From Telopea speciosissima (taxonomy: Eukaryota > Streptophyta > Magnoliopsida > Proteales > Proteaceae), in assembly GCF_018873765.1 (NCBI RefSeq), contig NC_057921.1, forward strand, positions 65,957,557 to 66,021,556: a stretch of 64,000 nucleotides of DNA, read 5' to 3'. This document shows positions 12,701-23,637 of the stretch, piece by piece. A program made the translations under genes and the position numbers. Each line of letters starts with the position of its first letter. The first letter of the stretch is position 1. The notes under the pieces are model-generated. The model ran no database searches. It was not told where the DNA came from and worked only from the letters and a program-made list of their open reading frames with translations.

Positions 12701-15230
12701 ACTAAAAATTCGGAATGGGGTATGGGATTGATCTCCCATCAATTCTGATTCGAATCGGCTCAGAATGGGCTGGAATTGTCCTAGAATTGGTCAGATTTTA
12801 TCAGATTTGGTTAAACTTGGTATGCTAGGAATCGGGGTTAATCAGAATCGGTGTCAGTCGATTACGAGTCTAATTGGCCGATTCTGATCTGATTTTTAAA
12901 ACCCTGCTTTCTGTTGATGTAGCATCAACTTGTCCCAACTTTGCTGCTAATTATTTGAATACAAATAGCTGAACTATGAGAAAATCCCCATATCTAATCA
13001 GACCTCAGAAAATACTATAACCATACAATCCATCATTCTCTTGGGCAATCAGGGGAAAAGATGTGTGCTGTTACTCAATCAATGAGGTCTCTCCATGGAT
13101 TGTTGCACTTGTCTGATCAGTTAGTTATGTGAGACAAAGTGTACCAACATTTTTTCTCTAGTGTCCATAGGACTTTGATGATATCCATATCACTCTTGAA
13201 TGCTAATGACCTTTAAATGTTAATATAGGCCTGACGGAAACATGTGCGGGGACATTTGTCTCCCTACCAAATGAACTATCAATGCTTGGTACAGTAGGAC
13301 CTCCTATTCCAAATGTAGATGTATGCTTGGAGTCTGTTCCGGAAATGGGATATGATGCCCTTTCAAGTACTCCACGGGGAGAAATTTGTATACGGGGAGG
13401 AACCCTGTTTTCAGGATACTTCAAACGTGAAGACCTCACCAGAGAGGTATTGATTGATGGATGGTTCCACACAGGTTTGTCCATCTCGGCATCTATTCTT
13501 CAATTATTTTGGGTTTTTATATTTGCAAAGCTCTGTTCTTCATCAAACTTGTTCTAATGACCTTCTCTAAGCAGGAGACATTGGTGAGTGGCAACCAAAT
13601 GGAACCATGAAGATTGTTGACCGCAAGAAGAACATCTTCAAACTTTCACAAGGAGAATATGTTGCTGTTGAGAACCTTGAAAACATTTATGGTCTTGCTT
13701 CTGCTGTCGATGCAGTATGTCTCTTATTATATTGATTTGATATTTCTCAGAGTGGGATGAATCCCTGTTTCATTTTAACAGATCTTTGATATCTATATTC
13801 GAACTTTAATTCTTCTCTTCATTCTTTTTCTGATCAAATGAATTTATTTCTGTAGTTGGCTTTTATTGTTCTTTAATCTCAATGTTTCGTTTTTCCTCTT
13901 TCGATCCATGATCTCTCCATTTCAGATATGGGTTTATGGGAACAGCTTTGAATCCTTCCTGGTTGCTGTCGTCAACCCCAATCAGCAGGCCCTAGAGCGT
14001 TGCGCTGAAGCAAATGGAATAACGGGGGATTTTATTTCCCTCTGTGAGAATCCCAAGATTAAGGAATTCATCATTGGAGAACTCACCAAGATTGGGAAGG
14101 AAAAGAAGGTTTACCTACTTAACTCATAATTGTTAATAAATTTGACCCCATTAAGAAGATGATCTTTGTGAACTTGCAAGAACTTCCTCCTAACTTATTA
14201 ATGGTCTTGACAGTTAAAAGGTTTTGAGTTTATCAAGGCTGTCCACCTTGACCCAGTGCCATTTGACATGGAGCGTGATCTTATAACCTCTACCTACAAG
14301 AAGAAGAGGCCTCAGTTGCTGAAATACTATCAGGTAAGCTTCTCTTGTCCTTTCAGTGTAACCTTAGAGCATACTATCAATACTATGCTGTATACAAGAG
14401 ACATGCATCATTTCATTTTATAGGTTTCTCTGAATATTAATATTACATGGCTGGTGTATTATGAAGTTACTCGGTCAAAATTTGATCTTCTACTGTATTA
14501 TTCTTGATTATTTTAGATGTCTGTTATGTCTGGATAATGTTATCCTTAAGTTACTTTGGCAATCTACCAAAAAAAAAAGTTACTTTGGCAATCTTGTGGA
14601 ACTTAAAATATTAACATATTGGAACTTCTATTCACCCTTGTAATTCTTGTGCATTCTCTTTTGACCAATTTGCCCCAGACACCTTTGCTTTTGGTAAGGC
14701 TCCACTTGTTTCCAAGTGAAAAGCATGTTAAAAGGGAAACTTTCTGGTGAAATCTGTGTAAAAGAAGAGTACTTTTCTTGAGTTTTTTCCTTTTACATGG
14801 TTCTTGCCTGAAACAATGCATAGAATTTGGTGTTGGCGCCTGGTAGATCAACTCTTTGATGGAATATATCATTTAGAGTCATTGATTGTAGTAAAATGCT
14901 CAGAAGAAAGTGCATATAGAATATTCCTAAAATAAGTTTTTAAAAAAAAACTATAATTTAGAAATTGGATCACAAAATTGGTACATGGCTTGTTTTCTTG
15001 TTGCCTTGTTCCTCTTGAATCCTCAGAATGGTTATTTGTATACTGCATGGTCTTTGCTGTCTAACTGTTCATGCTCTGTAACAACCTTCTGGTTCATGTC
15101 TCTAAGAGACGATCATTGGAATTTGGAATTTTAGTTTCTTTCCATTTTGCGTGTACATTTATATGCTGCTGCTGACTGCAACCCATTTTGACAGAGTGCT
15201 ATTGACAACATGTACAAAGCAGCAAAGTGA
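3727..15230 (+). CDS. LACS4: Long-chain acyl-CoA synthetase, LACS4/5 type
   Basis: Activates long-chain fatty acids to acyl-CoA with ATP and CoA; the plant LACS4 group acts mainly at the endoplasmic reticulum and supplies lipid and surface-wax synthesis. Nineteen exons: 3727-3878, 5491-5554, 5691-5780, 7319-7375, 7652-7700, 7913-7989, 8339-8378, 8462-8556, 8943-9110, 9220-9330, 9426-9513, 9735-9801, 11165-11240, 11349-11466, 13229-13474, 13575-13714, 13926-14108, 14214-14333, 15195-15230. They total 1977 nt, 658 aa, near the 666 aa of Arabidopsis LACS4. Visible motifs are the N-terminus MAQKKYIFEVEKAK, the ATP-binding loop YTSGTTGDPKGV (229-240), YGLTETCAGT (from 417), the hinge GDIGEW (500-505) and DRKKNIFKLSQGEYVA (515-530). 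It ends SAIDNMYKAAK. An upstream in-frame TTG is ignored in favour of the ATG. The LACS4 versus LACS5 assignment is by similarity only. Confidence 0.95.
4587..4870. repeat. TATCGG-rich repeat in LACS intron 1
   Basis: Degenerate iterations of GGTATCGG/CGATACTGATAC words, opening near ACGGTACCGGTAACGG and closing near TACCATGATACC. The composition matches the blocks at 46983-47227, 52130-52360, 52830-53010 and 58063-58287. It is probably a relic of a MITE family; the ends are not well defined here. Confidence 0.4.
12701..12905. repeat. GATTCGG-rich MITE relic in LACS intron 14
   Basis: A block of about 205 bp of degenerate GAATCGG/AATTGGTCAG words. It is bounded by ACTAAAAATTC on the left and GATTTTTAAAACC on the right, a weak inverted pair. 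Similar blocks occur at 16071-16262, 23425-23592 and 24192-24392. No coding content. Confidence 0.45.
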
Positions 15231-16070
15231 GCATTTGGCCCTGCTGGGGTCGAGGCCTGATCAAGTATTTGTTATTGGCCTTCAAGTCTTTGCCTCACAT
15301 CTTATTTGGTATAAAAAGAGTTGCTTTCCCCTCCCCTCTTTTTCCCCTATCGTCTGACTTTAATATATGTTCATTATTCGGGTCAGATGCTAAAATTAAG
15401 TCTTTTTTGTATATGATTATTTAAGTCTATTTGTGAACAAATGTGTTTAAAACAATGTAAATGTATATTGCTCTTCCCCTATAATTGATTACATCAAGTT
15501 CATTATTCTAATTCCTTATCCAATCGCAATGGCTGCATAGTCCATCAATACTGATTTTCAGGTTTTACAGTGACATTTCTTTTGACAAAGGTTTTGATTT
15601 AACCAAAACTTTTTGGAATATTAGTCTTGGGTATAGAAACATTAAGAAATTCCAGACGGCATCAGACCGAAATTAAGTATTTTGTGATTTACTTCCAAAA
15701 GTGAGGATTAAATTGTGAATGTAGTTTACAAAAAAAAAAAAAAAAAAAAGAAGATTAATTATGAATGTAGCCTATGTTCTCTGTGAATGTGGATGCAGGA
15801 TTATTCTCCTGTATGATGCTGCATTACACATTTCGGAGGATCCAATGTATTATTTTTGTTAGTCATATAGGGCAATAGTTGTCTACATGGAATAATTATC
15901 ACCTCCAATCGCTGCCCACTCCAATTCCTCTAATAAGGGGAGTAGACCCCACTTTGGGCAGTGTGTTCGGGTAGGGGGTAGGATGGTCATTTTTGCCTCC
16001 TATGTGAAGAATTGGAGGAATTGAAGTGGGCAGTGAGTTGGAGGGGATAGCGATTCAGGAGGAGGTAGAC
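15231..16070. other. 3' flank of LACS, no further gene
   Basis: Contains the LACS 3' untranslated region; its end is not placed because no clear AATAAA signal stands out. AT-rich DNA with a poly-A run at 15730-15748 follows. Around 15900-16050 there is a purine-rich stretch containing a GGATGGTCATTTT word that also recurs in other repeats of the window. Confidence 0.4.
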
Positions 16071-16262
16071 TTTAAAAACATAGAATCAGGATCTGGATCA
16101 GTCCTGGTCAATTCCGATTTGGATCGAGATCGGTTTGGATTGGACCCCAGAATCAGTGTGTAGATCCGTTTACTCTATTTTCCATACAAAGATTCTTTTG
16201 ATCCGGATATGTCAGAATCAAGACCGGCCTCAGCCTACTCCGATTTAGATCTGATTTTTCAA
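16071..16262. repeat. GATTCGG-rich MITE relic
   Basis: Opens with TTTAAAAACATAGAATCAGG and closes with GATCTGATTTTTC, with degenerate GGATCAGTCCTGGTC words between. The phrase GGATCAGTCCTGGTC also occurs in the block at 24192-24392, so the two are copies of one family. Confidence 0.5.
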
Positions 16263-16599
16263 TCACTTGGGGAAGGCGGAGACCCATGACCGATCCCTAT
16301 TTTGGCCAATTCTAGGGTTTTCATCACCAGACTGTTGGGATTTTGTTCCATGATGGTGCTGTCAGATGAGGCTGCAGCGTTTATAGCATTTAACCATCAG
16401 ATTTGTTTTCGAAGGCCCCGTTCAAACTTAATAGGAATCTATTTTGTGAAGCAAGGTTCAGATCCATTGACTCGTGAGAAACCCTACAATGAAGTTTGGG
16501 GCATCTATCGAAGATCTGAGAGTGGCAAGCACTGAATCACATCTAATCACAAGAAGAGAAAATGACCAAGTCAAACACAAGAAATTGAAGAAATTCCAG

Positions 16600-16720
16600 C
16601 ATGGACTTTAAGTTAATACAACTACTCAGCCTGATCCCAACTACATGGAGTCCGCTGTATGGATCCTTACACACCAATCATCTCTATTCAAGGTCACTAA
16701 AAAATTAAATTAGGATGGAT
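16600..16720. repeat. Possible SINE 3' fragment
   Basis: Carries CTGATCCCAACTACATGGAG and GTATGGATCC followed by CACCAATCATCTCTATTCA. This resembles the conserved core of Au-type plant SINEs (a get-to-TACATGGATCC pattern) as I remember it. No internal polymerase III promoter or target duplication could be placed, so this is a weak call. Confidence 0.3.
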
Positions 16721-17220
16721 GAAGTAGAGAAGTGTGTCCAAAGTGTTGTGTGATCGGCCTATTCCTGTAAAACTTCAAAGGAGAAATTTATAGAATAGTC
16801 ATACAACGGCTACAAATACATCATCCACAGTCCTAAAAATTTATGGGGATAGTGCCACATCGGGTGTGTGAGTGTGGTGTGAATTGTGTATATCCACCAT
16901 TCCGCAGTCCCAAAAGTTGGTTAACCTTTTGAGATTGGCCTGTGGTTTGTGTGATTACACAAAAAAAAAAAAAAGTTTTCAAATTGTTAATACAGAATAC
17001 AGAAACTAAATACTTAGGTTATTAATTTGTCAGCACCTTTGGTATCACAGTACCCTTTCCGTGGGGAGAAGCACGAGATAGAGGTGAGAACTGCAACTTC
17101 AGTAGTTCCTCTCTGCTGTACTTCAACCTCTCATCTATTTGAAGAACAATGAAAGAAGAAAGAATTAAATAGGGCAGGGAAAATAGGAGATCAAGAAAGG
17201 AGGCTACTACTTTGAGGAAA

Positions 17221-20200
17221 TTATAGCTTGGAATATTTCCTACCTACAAAACTCCCCTCCAAGAACTGACTGGGGACCTTAGACATTTTCCCCTTCTTAT
17301 GTTTCAACTGTGAAGATCCTTGCAATGACGATGGACGGTCACAAGCAACTTGATCTGCAAAGAGGCCTGCAGAAAGTTCATGCTTCACCTCAATATGAGG
17401 ATGATTCTTGTGAAACAAGGAGAGAGCATCCTCAGTTAAAAGCCAACAGCCGCTCAGATCCAGCATCTCCAGCATTACTGGTGGTCTGAATGCATGGAGT
17501 CCTGCATTGGTCAAAACCCCACCACAAATCCTCAGAAATTTTAGCTTTGGGATAGATGCCATAAGCTCCAATGAAACATCTGAAATGTTTCCTCCCTTGA
17601 GAAACAAATAGTTCAATTCTTGTAAACTGGATAGAGGAGACATGGCCCCATCCCCAACTTGGGTGTCTTCCAAGTCCAACCTTTCTAAATGGTTGAGATT
17701 CTGCAATGCTGTCAGTGAGGGAACCTGATCTGGATCGTCGCCAACCCAGTAAGTGAAACCTGCAATTCCAGCAAAAACATCATAAGAGCCATCTTTTTTT
17801 TTTGGTAGAACACAAGAACAATCTTGCAACTGTAGAAGTTGAAAGAGGAATTACAAAAATCCCACTGAAAATGTTTTGATTTCAAAGAACTTGACGCATG
17901 CTTGAGTATACCTCTAACTGCTGTGTTACTTAAGTTGATAACCCTCAGTGAGGGCATCAAGCTGATATATGAGAGAGCAACGTCATCAATGGCTGTGTGA
18001 GATAATGAAAGAGTTTCAAGATTCGGAACATGCCCAGCTAAAATCTCTACGCCGGCAGACGTGAGCCTTGTATTGCTCAGATTTAGATTTTTCAAATTTG
18101 CTCCAACATGTGCAATCAGTGCAATAGAATCATCGTCCATCCCACTAAAGCTGACATCCAAATGTGCCAGAGCATCCATATTAGCCAAGAACTCGAAATT
18201 ATGAAGAGAGGAATGGGATAAGTCAAGAAAGGCCAGGCGACTTGCATCAATATAAAAGAACACTTCATGCGCATCTATGAATGTAGCCCCAAGGAAAACA
18301 AGCTTTTGCAGAGGAGCTTTAACTCTATTGTCAGCTCCTTCAAATACAGAATTGATGGTGCAGTTACTCATGTTTAAGCATTCGAGAGAGGGAAGATTCA
18401 GCAACTTAGTAACATTGGTCCAAGCTAGATTCAGGGAACTCAGCTTGGTGAATAGTTTAAGCAGAGAAGCACCTTTGTTGGAAATTTTACTCCCCCACAA
18501 ATCCAAGCGTTCCAGTTTGGTGAGTACCTAATAAGAAAACAACAAACCTGAATAACTGTACCTACAAAACCAGTTGGAAGAAACACACAAACACGTAGAG
18601 AGAAATGGAGAGAGGGAGACGAAGAAAATAAAGAATTTAATAGCCTGGAAAAAAGTAAAGAAGGAATTAATAAGTCTAATCATCCACTCAAATTGTTGAC
18701 TGTAAACATGGATTCTAGAAACAGAATAACTAGGTTTTGGTAGTATAAGTTGCAAATTTGGCGTTAGAACTACATATCCTGGCCCTAATAAGAAGAAATC
18801 AAATCTAATTAACTGAGCTACAGATCCAGTTGGCAGAAATTAACAGTTACACAGAGAAAGAAGAGATGTTGAAGAAGGTAATGAATTTAATACCCTCAAA
18901 CAAGTCAAATATTTACCCTTAATCTGGATACTATAAACAGAACCTATGCGCAGTGGCATTAGAACTACATCTCTATGGACCCCACCTAGGAAGTTTCCTA
19001 TGTTAAAATTTGAACCTACCAGGTGCATGTGAACATCCACTCTACCTTGTTCTTTTGGTCAGTAAGAAATACATAAAAACACCTACAGTCCACAAAAGTC
19101 TATTGCTGGATGGTGATTAGGGTTTTCCAACCCAGTTGATTCTGACCTCGGAAACCTGGTAGACAGGACCAATGGAATGGTTAGTTTTGAGCCACACATC
19201 TTTTGGCATACACTAAACTTGTACTAGTTGATTTAAAAAGGTAATAATTATTGTTTTCAATAGTTGAGGTATACATGGTTCACAATTAGTTCACAAGCCA
19301 TCATCCCCTAACAAAACATTGCTAATTATGAGAAAGTTGGAAAAGAATATCCAAATAGATCAGTCTATAAAAGACACAATAAGAGAACCGAACCAAGAGG
19401 AAGGGGGGGGAGGAAGACAAATACCTGTAGAGAGCATAGTGCAAGATCAGTGACGGGTAGACCTCCCAAGTCCAAAATAGTCAGATTTATAAGAGAAGAG
19501 AGCCGTGTAACCCCTTCTGCAGACAGACATGTTCCTGAAATACATAATTTCTTCAAGTTTGTAATGGATAGAAGATGTCCGATCCCAGCATCAGTAACCC
19601 GTTTGCATCTAGAAAGGTCCAACTCCTGTAAGCTATCCATTCCTAGAACAAGTGATATCAAAATCTAGAATAAGTACTTGTCTCTGTGCAATGACATGCA
19701 AAACTCTTATCTCAAACCTTGGCACAGTTTTGACATCTGCATCCAAGAACATAAATTTTCTTACTTGTTTAAAAATAACACCCATGCATCCAACATTCTA
19801 CATCAAAATTTTTTCCTTACTCATGAACAAGTCAAACAGGTAGGCCATATTTAAGAAAACCTAAGGCAGGCACATACCAAATCATCAATCAACCCTATGT
19901 CTTAGCGGTTGACCTGATTGGTGCTTGTCCATGCCTTAGAAATAGGAGAATGGCTAAGATCCTTGTCGAGCCATGCCCATTCAAATAATGACCAACCAAC
20001 TAAAAAGGTCAGTGTCAAAACCAGTTGGTAGTTAGTTGTGCATTTGCATGGGAAGTAAAAAATAGAACTAACACCCTCGATGCTCCTACGGAACATCATG
20101 ATACACTTTTCAGGATTCATGCAGAAACCCAAACGTTGAAATGAGACTTCAACAAATTCAGTTCAGTTTTGTCCAAGAAATTCAATTACAGAAGAAGCAA

Positions 20201-21549
20201 ACAACGTAGACAATTGGATGATTCTTGAGATAAACAGATTGGTTTAGCTAGATTCTAATCGTTTGAAAACAGATTATTTTCATCACAAGAAAATAATTTC
20301 TCCAATATATCTACACTATGTTTTTTGTTCAGATGGCAATGTTATATATGGGAATTAAATAAGACTATTCATTTCACTAAACCCAATAAACTTTTTTTTC
20401 CTTCCCATAAATAAGGAATAACTAAGAAGAGAAACCTTAAAAAGCTTTGAGGAAGGCAACTCCTTATTCAACCTGCTAAAGCACATGATAAGGAATACAT
20501 TGAAGGCCCATACCAGTAATGGCCCAAAGGGCAGAATTATTGATACGTTGGCAATCTGCAAGGTTCAATGTACGCAGGTAGCGGAATGCGCCCAAGTATG
20601 CCATCCATTCCGCGTTCACAGAGCTCTCACCCTTTAGATCAATCTCCTCTATAGAATGTTTGAAAACTCTAGGAAGGAAAATTCTGACAGTTAGAAGACC
20701 ACTATAGAAGATAATTCCAAAACATTTATGGGTGTAATGTGGGTTAAATTGCCCAAAGATTCCATTTGTTTCCAGACGAAATATTAACATCAAGATGAAA
20801 TTTGGACAAAACAGATAATGACACCGTGACATACATAGAAAGCACCTTTAATGTTCAAGGAATATCCATGTCATCTTTATGAATGACAGAAAGTTGAGAA
20901 CAGAGATAACAGATTCCGGAACCTGGTTCTATCCAATTTACAACGATTGAGCTACGGGATTAAAATTGCAATGTGGTAGCAACTAGCTTCCCAGAATGCT
21001 ATGAGCTCACTTTTCACATAATAACATTTAACTACATTTACAACCCAAAAGAGCCTTTGATACACTAATTAAGTCAATAACGACTGGAAATTGGGAGTAT
21101 GGAACTTATTTTAAGATCTAAAATCACGGAAACATCAATTACGATTAGAAACATTGACTTATTAGGATTTAGAATGATCAAGCAATTTCTATTATTTAGG
21201 ATTAGAAACATTGACTTATTAGGACTTAGAATGATCAACCAATTGCCTCACTTTCGCTCTAGTTCCCGTCAAACAGCATAGGTTTCTCCAATGATTTGCC
21301 CCAAGGATATCCAAACTCAATTCAAAAGAAGATAAACAGGTTCAAAAGAGTGTATATTGAAATCAGTGCTTACTCGAGCAAGGAAGGAAATAGAAGTCGG
21401 CGATGGAGAAGACGACGTAGAAGAGCTTCTGCGAGCTGCGTGGGCATTTTTTCGAGAGTCCTGCGCTGCCTCCGCCATTTCTCTATAGTTGCTCTGTTTT
21501 CGGTGGCAGCTTCGATGCAGAGACGAACGAGACCGCTCTCTACCTCCAT
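17221..21549 (-). CDS. Leucine-rich-repeat family protein (RNI-like)
   Basis: Five exons, read in minus order: 21549-21374, 20668-20514, 19642-19425, 18527-17912, 17759-17221, totalling 1704 nt and 567 aa. Residues 1-59 are a basic helical head (MEVESGLVRLCIEAATENRA, then a RRLLHRRLLFPSLLE segment). From about residue 60 to 500 there are plant RNI-type leucine-rich repeats (for example LRTLNLADCQRI, LQELDLSRCKRVTDAGIGHL, LTILDLGGLPVTD, LECLNMSNCTINS, LETLSLSHTAIDD). The tail is lysine/serine-rich and ends SKL. No signal peptide, kinase, NB-ARC or obvious F-box is seen, so it is not a receptor kinase or NLR. It matches an uncharacterised plant LRR protein family, of which I think Arabidopsis At4g23840 is a member. 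It is convergent with LACS. The ATG at 21549 is the first in frame. The terminal SKL could be read as a peroxisomal PTS1 signal, which is worth testing. Confidence 0.88.
21143..21250. repeat. 57-bp tandem duplication in LRR intron 1
   Basis: The unit beginning GATTAGAAACATTGACTTAT at 21143 repeats from 21200 with few changes (for example AGGATTTAG to AGGACTTAG). Both copies lie inside the first intron of the LRR gene (20669-21373). Confidence 0.8.
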
Positions 21550-21699
21550 TGCTTGATTCGCCGTTTCTAGGGTTTGCCGTTGCACCTCAGACAGGGCAAA
21601 GCTTCTGTGATCTCAGTTGTGTGACAGTGAAGATGGCCAATGTCAATTGGGAATTGTTGGAAATTGAAAGTTGGCCGGCGTAGACTCTGATGCTAATGT

Positions 21700-21929
21700 G
21701 TAAGGGGTGTTTACTTTTGAAACCTTTGACGAGAACTCCGTGCGGTGCAAGGCTGCAGAGCACGTTGTATTCCTTTTCTTTATATTTTTTCGGGGGATGT
21801 TCTCGGCACCGCAGCGCACCGGGGCGCAGGCGCGACCAGACACATCACACATGGGGTGGGACGGTAATTTCAGCCATTCAGGTGGCTGTCATTTTACCTA
21901 CCCATGTGTGGGCTGCAGATTCAGCCAAA
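21700..21929. other. Upstream flank of the LRR gene, repeat-derived
   Basis: Lies just upstream of the LRR start codon on the minus strand, so it may include its promoter. The GC-rich part at 21790-21860 carries the word GGTGGGACGGTAATTTCA, close to GGTGGGACGGTCATTTTG at 24931-24950, suggesting a shared repeat origin. Confidence 0.4.
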
Positions 21930-22393
21930 TCAAGCGTTGGGTTTTTTTGTAGAGACCACAATGGACAACCTTTGCTTGCTGCTTCGTTCCCGACTCCCTT
22001 TTCAGATATTTTAGTGGGTGAGGCTATTGGTGTTTGATATGCGATGATGGAGATGATCACGGCTGGGTTTGAGCGGGTTATGATTGAATCTGACAATATG
22101 AATCTGATTTCATATGTCAGGGCTGGTGGTGGAACTTCACCTCTGCACATTCGTGTGTTGGTGGATGATATTATTCACATTTCTTTCTCTTTTGTTTAGT
22201 GTTGTTTCTTTTCAATTCCAAGGGAGATAAACAGCGTCGCTAACTCCTTGGCTCGGAGGGCTTTGTCGTTAACATGCGCGACTGAATGGCCCATTTCCAA
22301 TCCATGGTTGCTTGAGTTGTGTTCCTCATTGCCACCATGAGTTTTGCATGTCTTATTTTCTAATAAAGACTTGTTTACCAAACAAAAAAAAAA
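21930..22393 (+). pseudogene. LINE 3' relic: RNase H-like domain plus poly-A tail
   Basis: Broken plus-strand frames read as a plant LINE-type RNase H (RVT_3) domain: VGFFCRDHNGQPLLAASFP, then FERVMIESDNMNLISYV, then REINSVANSLARRALS and WPISNPWLLEL. Stops interrupt near 22037 and 22198. It is followed by an AATAAA signal (about 22363) and a poly-A run (22384-22393). The order domain, stop, AATAAA, poly-A is what a 5'-truncated non-LTR retrotransposon leaves behind. A related fragment lies at 25685-25871. Confidence 0.7.
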
Positions 22394-22604
22394 TGTCGGT
22401 GCAATCGGTTTTAGAGAATTTTTTTTTTTATTATTATTTTTTTAAAGTAGCGTCACACCACCGGAATATTCCATTTTTCCATAAGGGCATGACGGTTATT
22501 TCGCTTGCCTCTCTATCTAAGCGTAGGGGCAGCACGTCGCATGCGCTCAGGTGGCTTTCTTTCTCCCTTTTATTATTATTATTTAGGGAAAATGAACATT
22601 GACT

Positions 22605-22985
22605 GGTCAGCACAGCGCCACGTGTACGTGCACCCAGATACAACCACACATGGAATGATCGTCGCACCCCCCCCTCGGTCATTTTGTGCGCAACTATGTC
22701 TGGATGCAGGTACACACCGTGTTGCCCTATTTGCCCTTTTTTGGACGGCAATGATATAGTCGGGTTCCTGGTGGCAGGGCAATGTAAGAAAACCTTCTTT
22801 TTTTTGGGGGGGGGAGGAAGAGAATACCACCTGGTTGCACAATGCACGCCGTCCTGTGCAGTCGTGCCCTGATATAGGGGCGCACAAAATGACTGACGCA
22901 CCCACTAAAACCTCAGAAATGACTAGGGATGCGACAATCATTTCATACACTCCTATGTCAAGGCACAGGGATGGCGTGTCTAGTG
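22605..22985. repeat. Large foldback element
   Basis: The left arm includes ATGATCGTCGCACC and GTCATTTTGTGCGC (22655-22692). The inverse appears in the right arm (22872-22945, read on minus: GTCATTTTGTGCGCCCC and ATGATTGTCGCATCC). Outer parts (ACGTGTACGTGCACCC against a diverged partner) also pair. The 155-aa and 123-aa minus-strand readable frames here come from the palindrome and are not protein-like. Confidence 0.55.
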
Positions 22986-22997
22986 CGAACGGGTGGC

Positions 22998-23015
22998 ATT
23001 CTCTCTCTTTTTTTT

Positions 23016-23046
<31 letters not shown>
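22998..23046. repeat. Pyrimidine/purine mirror tract
   Basis: A CTCTCTTTTTTTT tract is followed directly by A-rich and GAAAAAG words ending GAGAAAG, giving a perfect-looking short hairpin. It sits between two foldback elements. Confidence 0.6.
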
Positions 23047-23071
23047 TATCTATCATGTTGCGTGCCGAAAA

Positions 23072-23262
23072 GGCTCCTGTCCTGCAATGGCGGGAGCTGG
23101 AGCGTCCAGCCCAGCAAAACCACAGCAAAAACAGGGATGGAGTGGTCATTTCACAGGTGGGTAGCACCTAGGCCCCACATGTGAAATGACTACCCCACCC
23201 CATGTTTTCAGGTGGTTTTGCTGGGTTGGACGCTCCAACTCCCGCCACTACAGGACAGGAGC
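23072..23262. repeat. Long palindrome with ~95-bp arms
   Basis: Ends are GGCTCCTGTCCTG (23072) and CAGGACAGGAGCC (to 23262), exact inverses. Moving inward, GGAGCTGGAGCGTCCAGCCC pairs with GGGTTGGACGCTCCAACTCC, CAGCAAAACCAC pairs with GTGGTTTTGCTG, and GAGTGGTCATTTCAC pairs with GTGAAATGACTACCCC. The centre is near 23168. It is a strong hairpin former and either a foldback MITE or a source of hairpin RNA. Confidence 0.85.
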
Positions 23263-23424
23263 CAAATCCACTGCGTGCACCCAGTGCACAGACACAGTAT
23301 CACGTGAAATGACTGCTTACCCCTAAAATAGAAAAATCCTACCCGTGATGATTCCCCCTAGGTGCTTTATTGGCCTATGCTTATGCAGGGACCACACTAC
23401 TTGGCCATAAACTTCAGCCCCAAA

Positions 23425-23592
23425 AAAAATTTAGAATTCTAAGTTTTTAGTTGGATCAAAATCAGCTGAAGTTGATCCCATTCCAAATCTAAGGTAGGAC
23501 AACTTTTGGCCAATTCTGACCGATTCTTCATTGATCTTGATCAGATTGATTGGGATTGTTCCAAATCTAAATTCTGGATTTTTAAAACTTAT
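23425..23592. repeat. GATTCGG-rich MITE relic
   Basis: Degenerate GATCAAAATCAG/GATTGGGATTG words between AAGTTTTTAG and GGATTTTTAAAACTT. It belongs with the blocks at 12701-12905, 16071-16262 and 24192-24392. Confidence 0.4.
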
Positions 23593-23637
23593 GTAAGATA
23601 AATATTCAATTAAAATGAAAATGAATTACAATATATG

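Noticed and set aside
17712..18506. 264-aa frame as a stand-alone LRR gene
   Set aside because: It is LRR exon 4 reading through its donor into intron; splicing at 17911/17760 restores the longer protein.
22434..22901. 155-aa minus-strand open frame
   Set aside because: It lies across a palindrome, has low-complexity runs (PPPPKKKKK, NNNNK) and no domain likeness.
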